Below, one piece after another: positions 32,801 through 44,454 of a stretch of DNA of 64,000 nt. Numbering within the stretch: the first letter of the stretch is position 1; each line of letters starts with the position of its first letter. Made by a program: the position numbers and the translations under genes. The DNA comes from Cunninghamia lanceolata (lineage: Eukaryota; Streptophyta; Pinopsida; Cupressales; Cupressaceae), in contig BSBN01000781.1 in the NCBI GenBank assembly GCA_027924645.1, forward strand, positions 1,736,001-1,800,000, given 5' to 3'. The notes under the pieces are model-generated. The model did no database searches, was not told the DNA's origin, and saw only the letters and a program-made list of their open reading frames with translations.

Positions 32801-34251
32801 TGATGCAGAGTGCCCAGCAGAAGCGGGTGAAGATTCGACTATATCTTCCCTATCGGCAAGAGGTATCCCAATGTCTCACCGAAGCCTAGAATGACTTCTC
32901 TATCGGGGAGACATGAACTATCGGCCGTTCCTTACTCTTATATCCCGATGGCTAAGTTCTCACCGATAACTCCGTGACGGTTAGTTGCCTATCGGCAACT
33001 CTTCATACTATCGGACCACGAGAAATTTCTTATGCCGATATACTCCGTCACGCCGATGACCACTCTTTGTCGGCCGGACTTCCTCCTTCGGTGAAGCTTC
33101 TTTCACCTACACCGACGCTTTGTCTCTCGCCGATATCATCAGGCACATCGGCCAGACCTCCTGCTTCGGTAAGACTCCGGTTCGTAGTCCCGATGGTTCA
33201 TCTCACTCCGACGAGTTTCTATCGGCGGGACTCTAACGGTCGCCGAGACTTCTTCGGCTTCCACCGACAAGGTTCCTCACGCCGATACTCTTTATCGGCA
33301 ACACTCCGAGGATGTCTCACCGATCGGTGAAACTTTATACCGTCGGCTAAGTATATTTTCCTTAGTCCGATATCGTTTCTCTCACCGATGCGAACACAAA
33401 GGTATGTGTCTCCGGCACTATACCAACCTTCGGTAAGACGGAGAGCCTTTCACGCCGATGGATCTCCAATTGTTCTGAGGCGCCGAACCAGAATTCCCTT
33501 CGACAGAACAATGGAATTTGGCCGTTTCATTTATCAAACCCTCGATCTCTTGTAGCAATCTGATCCCACATCAAAACTATCCAATTTCACTCCGATTTCC
33601 CGACTAGCCACATGATGATGTCTAGTCGAACTTGACTGAATTCGCTGGCTTCCTGGGTAAGAATTCAACAACAACAAACGTGAGAAGTCTTTCCCCCATC
33701 CCACTGTTACTATACAGGGCTTCAGTGGACAGAGGAAAGGGCCTCCATGTATGAATCAAAACCCTGCTCCTAGTTTACGAACCAGCCACTGTGGAATCGT
33801 GGGTTTTTACACCGTCTGCACACTACAGAGTCACTATGGATTGACGGATAGCATCCGGTTAGGGTTCTATTTTACAAAATCAGGATAAAGATATCAAATC
33901 ACTAAGAACAACCAAGAAAATCAACACAGATCATTCCCAGAACTCTCTTTATTCAGTTATCAGAAAAGGAACTTGTTGTAATACACACTTCTCTCTCTGC
34001 CCCGTGTGACATACAACCTGCCTCTAAAGAAGATGTAGAGACAGCAGTTATCCCCTCCAACCGTGCAAACTAATTTTCAAATCAGTTAGCCGTTGGTTTA
34101 CCCTTCATACAAGCAAACTACATGTGTGCCTTGCACAATTACATTCATGGGACCAAATTGACCCTTATTACAAAATGAAATGGCTTAAGAGCCTTATGAG
34201 ACAACAAAAGAAAAGATGATCCTGCACTACAGAGAATGTGCTCCTGCACCA
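32801..34251. mobile_element. Solo LTR G inserted in the Copia-F RT gene
   Basis: Starts TGATGCAGAG and ends CTCCTGCACCA (TGRTGCAG inverted repeat) and is flanked by a perfect 5-bp duplication, CCAAT (32796-32800 and 34252-34256). Removing it restores the Copia-F RT frame between YKAILV and VAKGYSQ. No internal gene, PBS or PPT is present, so it is a solo LTR of 1451 bp. The left half (32830-33480) is an array of ATCGGC/CCGATA words. Orientation is uncertain: the array as U3 argues for plus, while AATAAA on the minus strand (about 33957) argues for minus. Confidence 0.9.
32830..33480. repeat. ATCGGC/GCCGAT motif array in solo LTR G
   Basis: About 30 words such as TATCGGCAA, GCCGATA, ACCGATG and TTCGGTAAG in 650 bp. 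It is CpG-rich against an AT-rich background. Open frames here are incidental. Confidence 0.8.
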
Positions 34252-34686
34252 CCAATATGGCCTTATAATTCTCAATACTGCCATCTGCACCAATCTTCTT
34301 CTTGAACACCCATTTGCATCCAACATGTTTCCATCCAGGAGGCAAAGGCACCAAGTCCAAAGTTTGATTATTTTCCAAAGAAGCCATTTCATCCTCCATG
34401 GCCTCCTTCCAGGAACCTGCATCCTTCATATCCAAGCCTCTGATACAGTTCTAGGTTCATCACTGTTAGTGAGTAAAGCATAAGCACAACTAGAATCAAT
34501 CAATGTAAAACCAAACCTTTCAGGTTGCTTCCTTATCCGTGTAGACCTCCTCAAGAGATAAGGTTGAGGTTCAGTTTCTTCTTCTAAGCTTTTAGAACTG
34601 CTAGAGCTCTCCTCATCATCAGGTCCAACATTGTCTTTATGTTTAGTCTTCTCAGGGGTGAGAGGAAACTGAACAACACCCTCTTT
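34252..34686 (-). pseudogene. Copia-F RT, N-terminal part
   Basis: Minus-strand MKDAGSWKEAMEDEMASLEN, LDLVPLPPGWKHVGCKWVFKKKIG and IENYKAILV, the usual start of a copia RT, upstream of the insertion point of solo LTR G. A Ser/Glu-rich linker separates it from integrase. Confidence 0.88.
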
Positions 34687-35817
34687 CTTTTCTTTTTCTT
34701 CTAGCTACAAAACAGTGGAAGAAAGTGTAAGCTCTCTGAAGATGACACTTCTGCTATACAACACTTTTTCAGCCACAGGGTCCCAAAGCTTGTATCCTTT
34801 CACACCAACACCATAGCCAATGAAGATACACTTAACAGCTTTGTTCTCCAACTTTGACCACTTCTCCCTAAGCACATGTGCATATGCCTCACAACTAAAA
34901 ACATGAAGATGCCTTACTGAAGGCTTTCTACCAGACCACACCTCCATGGGTGTCTTTCCAACAAGAGCTGATGTAGGAGATCTGTTTACCAAATAGCAAG
35001 CAGTGGCAACAGCTTCAGCCCAAAACTTTTGTTCTAGACTAGCTCCACTAAGCATACTCCTAGCCTTCTCCATCAGTGTCCTGTTCATCCTCTCTGCAAC
35101 TCCATTTTTTTGCGGTGTGTATGGAGTTGTCTTATGTCTTTCAATCCCAAGTTCCTTGCAATACTTATCAAATTTTGTAGAACATAACTCACCACCATTG
35201 TCAGTTCTCAAACATTTAATGTTTTTACCAGTCTAATTTTCAGCAAAGGCTTTAAACTCCTTAAACTTGCTATAGACTTCAGATTTACTTCTGAGAAAAT
35301 AAATCCATGTCCTTCAATTGTAATCATCTATAAAAGATATAAAGTATATAGACTTTGATAATGAAGGAACATTAATAGGACCAAACACATTAGAATGAAT
35401 GAGGTCCAACACACCAGAAGACTTATGAGAACTTGAATAAAACTGAACACAGTTTTATTTTCCATAAATGCAATGTTCACAAAAGTCACACTCAAGATTA
35501 CAATCATCTAACCCCTCAACGAGGTTCTTATTTTTCAGGGTACGCAGACCCTTCTCACCAATGTGGTCAAATCTCTTATGCCATAACATTGTCTTTTCTA
35601 CCGGAAGTTTAACTTCCAATGCACAATTACAACCATCAGGACTAGAAACAACAGATTTCTTCAATGCTCATTCAGATGGTGGGGATGAAGTGACTGTTGC
35701 CCTCTTCCTTGAATCAGAAGAACTATTACATTGTGAAATGCATGCCTCCAGCTGAAACAAAGTACCTCTCTGAGTACCCTTAGCAAGCACCATAGATCCT
35801 CTAGTCATCTTGCATTC
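34687..35817 (-). pseudogene. Copia-F integrase
   Basis: Minus strand from the H insertion point: CKMTRGSMVLAKGTQRGTL, then the GAG-pre-integrase zinc finger (LWHKRFDHIGEKGL...CEHCIYGK), catalytic core with HSNVFGP (Asp changed to Asn at the first DDE position), DNGGE and NGVAERMNR. It ends in the conserved GYKLWDP region. An in-frame TAG at 35233-35235 falls in AEN*TGK, at the same codon as in Copia-I. Confidence 0.88.
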
Positions 35818-36868
35818 TGTTAGGTCTCAAAAATGCAGGTTGCTAATCCTAAGAGGATGCTAGGCTCTATATTTAGATTAGCAACGTATTTGAACTAACT
35901 TAACGAAATCAACCTTTAGGGTTTGATGATTTCCTACACTTTAGGTCCTGCTACACCTAGGTGGGTGAACCTTGGGAATTAAGGCAGACTAAATGTAAAT
36001 GTATTGACTAACTGAATCTATCTACAATGGCATATGGTGCAGGATAGATGAAAGTTTGCTAACTAATTCTTATATCTAACTAATGGTTGGTATAAATTGT
36101 ATAAGTAATATCAAGGTAAAAAGGATTTAAATAATGAATGGAAATAAGACCAGTGCCTTGTTGGGTAACAGAGTCAAATGAAGGACTAAGACTAGTGGCT
36201 TATAGTGGGCAAATTCTAACTGTTTGGCACAATTTTAGTTTATAACTTGTATAAACGTGCAGGGAGATGACTGACAAACTCTTCTTATTGATCCAACCAA
36301 TATAATCAAATATCTTATAATTCACTAGAAGGTATTTTAATCCTTTCTTGAAGGAACCAATTGAGTGGAATATGTAAGAATAACATATAATATTAACTTG
36401 GAGATAGAATGGCAATCCTAATTATATGGCTCTTTTTAGTGATCCAAACTAGCACTTCCAGGTTACTGTGATTGATCAGGAGGATTTTAATTCCTATTAT
36501 AGAAACCAATTAATCAAACCACACAACTACAACAAATGTGTATTGACAAATTAAATATATACTTGATATATTAATCTGAATAACAAGGAAATACAGAACT
36601 AGAGACAACTGCACAATTGAGTAAGTTTAACAAACAATTGATACCAGAATTAAACCACAAGATCAGAAAACTTCAATTTACTTCTTCAATAGTAATCTTG
36701 CAACATGGTCTTTTGAGAACATTGTGAACTGTATATATTATATTCTACTACTGATCTTCTTTTAGCATCAAATGTTTGAACTTATATAGACATTTTTGTG
36801 AAGAGACATAACTCTTCAATAAGTCTTTTGGGAAGTTAACAAAATCAACAATCATTACCTAACCATAA
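35818..36868 (-). other. Element H: promoter-proximal, R and U5-like part
   Basis: Non-coding and AT-rich. The TATA-like GTCTATATAAG sits about 75-85 bp after the ORF stop on the minus strand. The end GCATTTTTGAGACCTAACA is LTR-like. Confidence 0.5.
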
Positions 36869-39854
36869 TTAGGCTCTATTCAACCATAAGTAAATTTTAG
36901 CCACATGGTCTAAGTACTCTTGATCACGATGGAAATCAGTAAGCTCAATGGCATTTCTTGTAATCACATCAATTGTGACCATCTTTTCCAAGTGTTTGCA
37001 AGCTTCTCCAGATGCAGAATTTTTGTCTTCAAGAGCTCCCATAGCCTCGTGTAATATAGCTTGACAATCAACGCTCCACTCTTCTTTGCTTTTTAGTTCT
37101 CCATCACTTTTAAATAACGCGGGCACTCCTGCATTCGAAGCTTCAACACCTTCCTTAGCATTAGTTTTAAGTTGATCGTAGTATTTCTAATGTTGCTCGA
37201 TCAATTCTTTTACATTGGAAACACCTGCAATGTCAGAAGCACCTTTACTTTGTATCTCATTCAATTTCTCCTACACTCTCTGTTCGAGCCTTTCGTGTTC
37301 TCTAATTGCTTTATAATTCTAAGAGTAATTATCCCAAAATAGGATTATCCAATGTATCATGTTTGCATGTCTACTATGTAGCACTGTGACAAGTGTATCT
37401 ATTTGAATTTGTGCTGCATGATCTGTGGATAGTGCTTGAGTGCCCTGTGAACTTTCACCCTGAATTAATCTCATTGTTGACCCCCCAAAGGTGCTCTTAA
37501 CAGCATCCTTTAAATAATCATTTTCTTTTGTTAGTCTCTCACAGCTCAATTTATATGCATCTCTTTCCTTGATCAACGTTTAAGCTTGTGCTTTGTTTAG
37601 CTTCGCAACATTGATGCCAATGTCTACTGTAATCAAAGGGTCAATTTCCCCTGCCTTTAAAGTCATGACATGGTCGAAAGTTTTTTCAATATCTATGATG
37701 GCTGTCTTCTTATGGGGAGGATATAGCACCCATATCATCAATGAATTTTCATCATTATTGTATTTTGTGCCCATATACACTTCATTAACTCCCTCTGGAA
37801 TGAGTTTATATTTATCATCTGTACTATTTAGAAAACTGTCAAAAACTAAAGCAGAATTCAAATCAAGACCAGGAAAAATCATAACCCCTGCATCTTTAAG
37901 CAATTGTCTACCCCTGCTAGGGGTCATATCCTACATCTCCTTATCTACTGTTATTTTCAGCATATCTAGCAGTTGTCTTTCATTATCAGCAGAGACATCA
38001 TCCACTGATTCTCTAATTTCTTTCCCTTTGCATTTATACAAAAATGACTTAAACTCTTTTGAATGAATAAATTTATCATCAGAAATGAAAGAATCATAAG
38101 CTATCTAATGTGGATCTTCATCAGCAAACCCCTCCTCATCATGTATTACAACAGGAGGCTGATATTGTTGCATTTTTCTCTTGGACATTTGTATTGTTTT
38201 GTCCTATGGCTCCTCTTGCCCTACAGGTTCTTCATCTGAAGATACAACTTCAATCTTTGTCAGCTATTTTCTTTTCTCACTTAGATCCCTGTTATATTTT
38301 TCTACCACTAATTCTACCTCATCCTCTTCTAGGTTTCTAATAACATCATCATGTGGATAAGGGATGTATATATATCCACTGAGGTTTTGTTTCCTTCGAG
38401 CAGAGTCAATAAAACCTTCAAGGTCAAACCCTTTCCTTACCTCAGCACTCCTCATGTTATAATGCATCAGTTTATCCATAATGAGAATGTAACCTTCTTT
38501 GGACACCACAGTAAAATCTCCAAAATATAAAGTGCTGGGCATAAAAGATTGCTTATCATGTGAGCTCAGATGCATTACATTTGAGCAGTGCATTTGCTGA
38601 ATTATTTCTAAATAAGCAATTATGTCAGGGACAGTTTTGGGCAAGATGAATGGAGTGTCTTCAAAACCATATACTCTAATCATGGTAGCATCTTCAAAAC
38701 AATACCAGTCTCCCCAATTATGAGTGACAGTAGGGGGGGCACCAAAATCTCTTGGCCTGAGGAACCTTTTTATCTCAGTTGAGATCGAGTATTCACAAGG
38801 GTGGCTGAAATATCTGTATAGTACTTTTACACAGTGTTCTTCAAATTGGGCATAACTAGAATGGGCATATCTGTTATCCCATATTCTAGTCCACATTTGT
38901 ATTGGTAACTTTTGCCCCTTCTGGTCTGCAGGAACAACTTTAAATTCACTTGGCCATAACCCTATTTCCTAGCCAAAATACAGCACCATGTGCATAAGCA
39001 GTGAGTAATGCTCAAAAGAGCATGCTGGGGAACTGTTTCTTATTGCAGTCAAGCCAAAATCTATTCTATTAACAACATAAGCAGCATAGTCAAAATGCCT
39101 TGCATTATGACACTAGATGTCAGTAGCTATAACCATCAAAGGGATTGTCATGAACTCAGGGACCTCTGATCCCAGGACTTGGCCCACAGAATAATAAGTG
39201 TGTTGTATATATGGTTCAAATATTGCTACATGAAAAGGAGGACCATCATTCTCAGTTAGAGGCATCAATTCTCCTTCAACTCTAGGCCTATGAATGGGCA
39301 ACCTCCATCCATTGTAGGTTGTGTCCATTCTCCAGTATTCCTTCTCCAGGTCCTCATAAATAATGGGGACATTGCATAAATCATCTAAGTTGAACACTTC
39401 ACTAATGGCATTTTTTGACAAATGTAAAATTGGCTCCCCTTGTGGGTTGCATATAGCTTTCAGACTTGGATTATATTGTTTGGCAAGAAGTTGGAGGGGT
39501 TCAACTTTCAGGAATACATCAGGCACAACTAATTTTCCCAAATTCAAGTGCCATGGGTTTAACACTGGAGCATTCCTGAATCTTCTGTTATAGTGGAATT
39601 TGAAGAGTTCATTTCCTCTAATCGGGGTCCAAATATTTCCTAAGCGTTTACATTTGTCTTCTAATTTTTTCATTTCTACCCTAAGTTGAGCAGATCTCCT
39701 GGCCTTGGGAGTTGACCCCAGCAACTGATCAATTAAATCCTGATTGAGCTTTCTGTCTTTTATCTTTTCCAGGGGTTTTATCAGTTTTTTGTATCTTAGA
39801 TTTACTTGTTTCCCCTTGTGATTTTCTACCTTTTCCCTTTCCTGGAGTCTCCAT
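36869..39854 (-). pseudogene. Orphan ORF of element H, related to the extra ORF of Ty3-E/J
   Basis: Minus strand from ATG 39854 (METPGKGKGRKSQGETSK, Lys-rich) to a stop at 36869. A frameshift near 39735 joins it to STPKARRSAQLRVEMKKLED. Conserved block: DWYCFEDATMIRVYGF-EDTPFILPKTV, about 38720-38640, which aligns with YFFGAQNTIIRVHGF-NGEPMLLPKVL of Ty3-J. Further on: an acidic linker (38330-37930), GRQLLKDAGVMIFPGLDL, a predicted coiled coil (RDAYKLSCERLTKENDYLKD, about 37570) and a helical C-terminus. There are roughly six stops, a mild level of decay. No membrane segment. Function unknown. Confidence 0.75.
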
Positions 39855-41238
39855 TTTCAAATTTTGACAGAAAATCCAAACACAAGCTATAACACAATGG
39901 TTCGTATGTATGTACATGTCATCTATGGCTGCAATCAAAATCCTCTATTTGCGCTTCAAAATTCTTCTATCCCTCTTCTCAAACAACCCTGTCAATTGTA
40001 ATTATAATGATCTTAGAGGATTTCATCATTGTCTGCATTTAATCGTTTGAGTAATTTCAATGTCATTCATCGCTGTGAAACGTCACATCGTCATAACTCC
40101 TATCATCGGCATGATTTTCAAAATGTCTGGGTGACCTTGATATCTCCTCATGGCGTGAATAATCAATCGGCGTAACCCCTCAATTGTCTTCTTGATAATA
40201 TGTTGAATCATATCGAAGCGAGCGCAACCATCGGCATGACTTCTTTCATCGCCGTGTGATTTAAATTTCCTTCCGATATAGTGAGTGTTACCGATATAAC
40301 TATCGGTGAGAGTCTCACCAATATGTGTGACAACAATTTGTTATCGGGATGATCAATACCATCAAGATAACACATTTATGTTTCCCCGAGCTTCGTCGTC
40401 TTCCTGATAATCTTCTATACTCTGGATCAGAAGGACTATCTTAATGTCTCACTGATATGGTTATTGGTTAAACTTCTTATTAATGGGTATAATCTTATTT
40501 CCATCGGAGTGAGATATACCATTGGGGTAATCCTTTTCAAATCACTCGATCATAGTTATCTCCCCGATGGCCACTTTATATTCCTTATCGGAGAGAACCT
40601 TTCAAAGTGTCACCGACACCTTTTTATCACTGTGACTTGTGAGTCGGCAAGATATACGTACTTCATTCCAATATGTTGAGTCATGCCGATGGATAGGTGT
40701 ATTGGTGTGACTCACACCGAAAGCGCTTTTTATTGTTTCACCAAGACACTGGAGTATCGGAGACTCATTAATTTTTTATCCTGATGTTCATTTCTTGCCG
40801 ATGGCTATCATTTCCTTTGTCCCCATAGGATGTTCGGTGAGACTTTTGCCAAAATGCTTCATCAGTATGATATATGCCGTCGGGGTAACTTTCAAAGCAC
40901 CACCCGATGACTATTAGTCATACCAATCGGTGTGACTGCTTGAATCTCTTACCGATAAAAGGCCATTTGTATTACTTCTTCCATCGGCAACTTCGACAAA
41001 TCTCTCTCTGATCTTTACTCTCATGCCGATACTCATTTTCATTGATTTCTTATGTATCGGCATAAGCAACACAACGTCTTGCCGATAGATTGAAATTTAG
41101 GTAATTTTGCATTGCTTAGCCATGGATATCTTGTAGGATGTATCAATTTTTTACTATGGTTTTGGGATGTTTTATGATTTGCTCAGATATGGTGAAGTGA
41201 GAATACAGTAAAAATTTTAAATTTTTACTGTCCCAACA
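39855..41238 (-). repeat. Element H 5' end: terminal palindrome and ATCGGC array
   Basis: The minus-strand start carries a 27-bp odd palindrome (41205-41231, ACAGTAAAAATTT / AAATTTTTACTGT). Between about 40080 and 41090 more than 15 words ATCGGC, CCGATA or TCGGTGAG occur. No TATA box or ORF was seen before the ORF start at 39854. Confidence 0.7.
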
Positions 41239-41243
41239 CATCC

Positions 41244-41560
41244 TTCTTTTGAAAAGACAACCTGCACACCTGCATCATTCAAACTACTTACAGAAAGTAG
41301 GTTCTGGGTTAAGCCTGGGATGTGCATAACCCAGAGATCCCCTTCACTCAACCATCAGGGAATAGGATAGAGACTCTTCCACAACCAACGATCTTCAGAT
41401 GAGAGTCATCACCCAAATACACCTTTCCACCATCGAACTCCTCATACTTGGTAAACCAATCTCGATGCGAGGTTATGTGGAATGATGCAGCAGAGTCGAT
41501 TAGCCACACATCATTAGATGCATGGGTTGCCAGGGTTGTGATGAAGGCATCACTGTCATC
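41244..41560 (-). pseudogene. Copia-F protease region
   Basis: Minus strand: ASNDVWLIDSAASFHITSHRDWF carries the retropepsin site as DSA instead of DSG (about 41500). It continues with GGKVYLGDDSHLKIVG, then GIPWVMHIPGLTQNLLSVSSLNDAGVQVVF up to the H insertion. Confidence 0.85.
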
Positions 41561-42400
41561 TTGTGATTTGTCAAAATCTGAATCAGGAGCTTTCTTCTTT
41601 TTCTTCTTCTCCTCTTTGTATTCCTTTCGGAAATGCCTGGTCTTTCCACAATTCCAACAAAGAGCCTTGGACTTTCCAGGAGATTTAGATCTCCCACGGG
41701 ATTTGGATCTACCCTTCTCAGCTTTCTTGTCCTTCTTCTTCCCTTTCTCCTTGGGTCTTCCACGAACTACAGGGGCTTCTTTGGCTGCCTCTTAAGACTT
41801 TCTCTGCATCTCTTCAGATAATAGCAAAGAAACCACCTCTTCCATTTTGAATGTGGATGTGGTGCTTATGATTGCCATGACAAGATGATCCCATGAGTCT
41901 AGCAGAGAACAAAGCAGGGTCATACACTGATCCTCCTCCTCCATCTTTACACCAATAGATGTCAATTGTGCAACCAGCATGTTAAAGGCATTCATATGCT
42001 CAGCCACGGATCCTCCATCCTCCATTCATAGAGAATAGAACTTCTTTCTCAGAAAAAGTTTATTGACAAGGGATTTGGCTTGATACACATCCCCCAACTT
42101 CTTCCAAAGGAGTTTTACAGTAGCCTCCTCATGGACATTTAACAACACAGAATCAGCAAGACTAAGTCTTATGAGACCCTTAGCCTTCCGATCCTTGAGA
42201 TCCCACTCGTCTTGAGTCATTGTAGCTAGTTTAGTTCTGTTCACACTTTCCCAAAGGTCTCGGTCAACTAACATGTCTTCCATCTTGAGCTTCCACAACT
42301 CAAAATTACTGCCGTCGAACTTCTCTACTTCAAACCTTCCTGATGTGCTTACCATCTCCTTGCTGCAATAAGATATAGAATGCTCTATACAGACTCCCAC
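41561..42400 (-). pseudogene. Copia-F gag
   Basis: Minus strand, beginning near VSTSGRFEVEKFDGSNFELW. Gag core: LWESVNRTKLATM, LLWKKLGDVYQAKSLVNKLFLRKKFYSL, then EDGGSVAEHMNAFNMLVAQL after a TGA. A Lys/Arg-rich tract precedes a zinc knuckle, CWNCGKTRHFRKEY, in which the last Cys is Tyr. About two stops lie in the gag frame. Confidence 0.9.
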
Positions 42401-42458
42401 TCAACCTAAGATTAGCTCAAAAAACCCCTACCCAACAACTAGGACCAAAGGTGATCAA

Positions 42459-42470
42459 GCTCTGATACCA
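42459..42470 (-). promoter_or_regulatory. Copia-F primer binding site
   Basis: Minus strand TGGTATCAGAGC, the standard plant copia site complementary to initiator Met tRNA, two bases from the 5' LTR. Confidence 0.93.
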
Positions 42471-42472
42471 AC

Positions 42473-43527
42473 TGAAAGGAAGCTAGGTGTGCAGAAACGC
42501 TTCCTACACTAATCTATTGAGGAGAGGACTATGCAAATTCAAATTTATCCTAACAATTATAGTGATGTTAAACCATTAACATGACATATAGCAGCAAAAT
42601 ACAAGAGCTAGAAAGAAAGACAAAAGAAGAGAGACAAAGATTTACAGTGGGGAAAACCCTTATCGGGTGAAAAACCCCACACTCAGAAACCTGCACAATG
42701 TATTAACAAATCTAAAAGAATGTTTACAATACACTTGCAATGCAAGCTTCAATGGTCTTTGACACTCGTGTCTGGAGTCAATCCGGCAACATAACAGTAC
42801 CTGTAAACTTGTGATACAAACTCCATCTCCAAGCACTTGTTTAAATAGAACATATAAGGCAATTTTGGACCTTTCTTGGAATGGGCGTCCAATATGGCAT
42901 CTTGGACCAAAACCCACGCCTAGGGACACTTGGTCAACATTGTAGAATGTGTCTAACACTTATCCATAGCTCTCATCCCAAAGAGGTCACCAATTTCCAA
43001 AATGGGCTATGACAGATGCTCTTACGACACTTACGACCATCATAGAATCTGTCATAGCGGTTACAACTTACAGCTGTAAGAGAATCTGTCATACACATGC
43101 TATAAATAGCATATTCTCTTACAACACATCATATTCCACCTTGGGGCATCCAAATATGCCTCATTCAAAGATGCTTCATGACACATGTCATTACCTGTCT
43201 TACAACCTTCTATTCTCGACTCTTACATGTCATAGATTTGTCATGGGAATCCGTCATAACCGTTTCAGTCAAACATTCCTTACACAACATAGAAGATGCC
43301 GACACATGGCAGAATATTCCTACCACTAAGTGGGACGCCTATCTCCTCATGTGAGGACAAAATAACAAGTTGTCATAATCCATGTAGGATTGACACATCA
43401 CCGTGCCACATCCCACAATATGAATAAGTGGAATTTCCAATTATTCACAACATAGGCAATTGAATAATAAATACAAACATTACAAATGCAGAGAATTACC
43501 AAGGTTGAGACACCTTAATTCCCAACA
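42473..43527 (-). repeat. Copia-F 5' LTR
   Basis: Plus-strand edges TGAAAGGAAGC and CCCAACA; same length as the other LTR. The TATA palindrome lies near 43096-43111. It is followed by the target duplication AATAC (43528-43532). Confidence 0.94.
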
Positions 43528-43532
43528 AATAC

Positions 43533-44454
43533 CCTAGACCCATGTTTCATAAATTAACGATTTATGTGGTAAGCTTGCATTGCACAAAGGGTCTCAAATT
43601 TTGAAACCCATTTCCAAGAATCTTACCAATCGGCCGGTGGTTTTTACCGTCGTTGTGGTAAGTCTTATGCACAATTCGCCATCTCCATATATGCGACGAC
43701 GGGATTTTTTGCCACCTTGGCATATCAAGCAAATGAACTTCAAAGCATGGTTGGGATTTTTTACCAATACCGTCTAAACTTTGTAAGTCATCCCACCGGT
43801 GTAGTGTCGGGGTTTTTCACCGATCATACACCTAATTTCAAATGGTGTAGGCAGAGATATTTAGCGCTTTCACTTAGGAATTTTTTCCCACTTGCAATGT
43901 CAGGGTTTTCTACTGACCTTGCGGTACTTTGTGAATTCTACCTCTCATGTAGACTCAGTTAAATTCACTGACCTTACACTTTGCAAAAGTTTTACCTCCT
44001 TTGCAAAGTCGGCAAATTTTGCCGACCTTGCAAACACTTGCAAGTTTTTCCCACTTGCAATGTCAGCAAAACTTGCCAACTTTGCAAAACCTTTTTCCCC
44101 TTAATCATGCAAAGGCACTAAAATTCAACACAGTTACACAATACACCTTTCACCTACAGATGCGCTAAAAATCAGTGCCATTACACCCACTTAATAAAAT
44201 TTTGCTAACACTGGGAAATTTTTACTTTTTTTCCCAATTGCTCGCTTTCACTCTATTTTTGCCCTTATCGGGCCTAAACCCTCCATGCTCATTCAATTTC
44301 TCAAAATTCCCTTGCTAATATAATTTCCAATCATGCAAGTTTTTCTAATACTAAAAAACCCTCAACTTTATATTGCAGTTTCTTGTGCAAGCATTTCAAG
44401 ATTTTCACATCCGCATTCCAACAAGGATGTAGTCACTTGTTGGTTGTCCTTCAG
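43533..44454 (+). repeat. Ty3-D array of TTGCAA/GTCGGC palindromes upstream of its extra ORF
   Basis: Repeated words: ACCTTGCAA, CCCACTTGCAATGTCAG, GGGATTTTTTGCCACC and GGGGTTTTTCACCGA. A near-perfect 35-bp palindrome spans 44000-44034 (TTTGCAAAGTCGGC ... GCCGACCTTGCAAA). The region is CpG-bearing and non-coding and ends at the ORF start. It continues the sequence interrupted at 30320. Confidence 0.7.

Larger units (their letters stand above)
35818..41238 (-). mobile_element. Element H: probable giant solo LTR (5.4 kb) containing an ORF
   Basis: On the minus strand it starts TGTTGGGACAG and ends GAGACCTAACA, and it is flanked by CATTC (35813-35817) and CATCC (41239-41243), a near-perfect 5-bp duplication. 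It splits Copia-F exactly between KEG and CKM, where Copia-I reads GGCKM. I find no sequence shared between its two ends, no gag or pol, and no PBS or PPT. It therefore looks like one long LTR: motif-array U3, ORF, TATA box (GTCTATATAAG, minus, about 36795-36783), R and U5. A deletion derivative cannot be excluded. Confidence 0.6.
30321..43527 (-). mobile_element. Copia-F: Ty1/copia element interrupted by two insertions
   Basis: Two LTRs of 1055 bp each, a perfect 5-bp target duplication AATAC (30316-30320 and 43528-43532), an initiator-Met-type PBS and a PPT define it. Without G and H and their duplications it would be about 6.3 kb, the same as Copia-I. On the minus strand the order is gag, protease, integrase, RT, RNase H. 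In the first 200 bp of the LTRs I count about 16 differences, mostly transitions. Confidence 0.93.

Noticed and set aside
32613..33330. Ser/Pro/Arg-rich frames in the ATCGGC array
   Set aside because: They cross the boundary of solo LTR G or lie wholly in its motif array, with no protein-like features.
36869..39854. Element H as a captured host gene in a DNA transposon
   Set aside because: Ends are TG...CA with a 5-bp duplication, and the ORF is related to the extra ORFs of Ty3-E/J, so an LTR element is the simpler reading.
41448..41821. Plus-strand frames rich in Phe, Ser and Leu
   Set aside because: They are the antisense of the Lys/Arg-rich part of the Copia-F gag.
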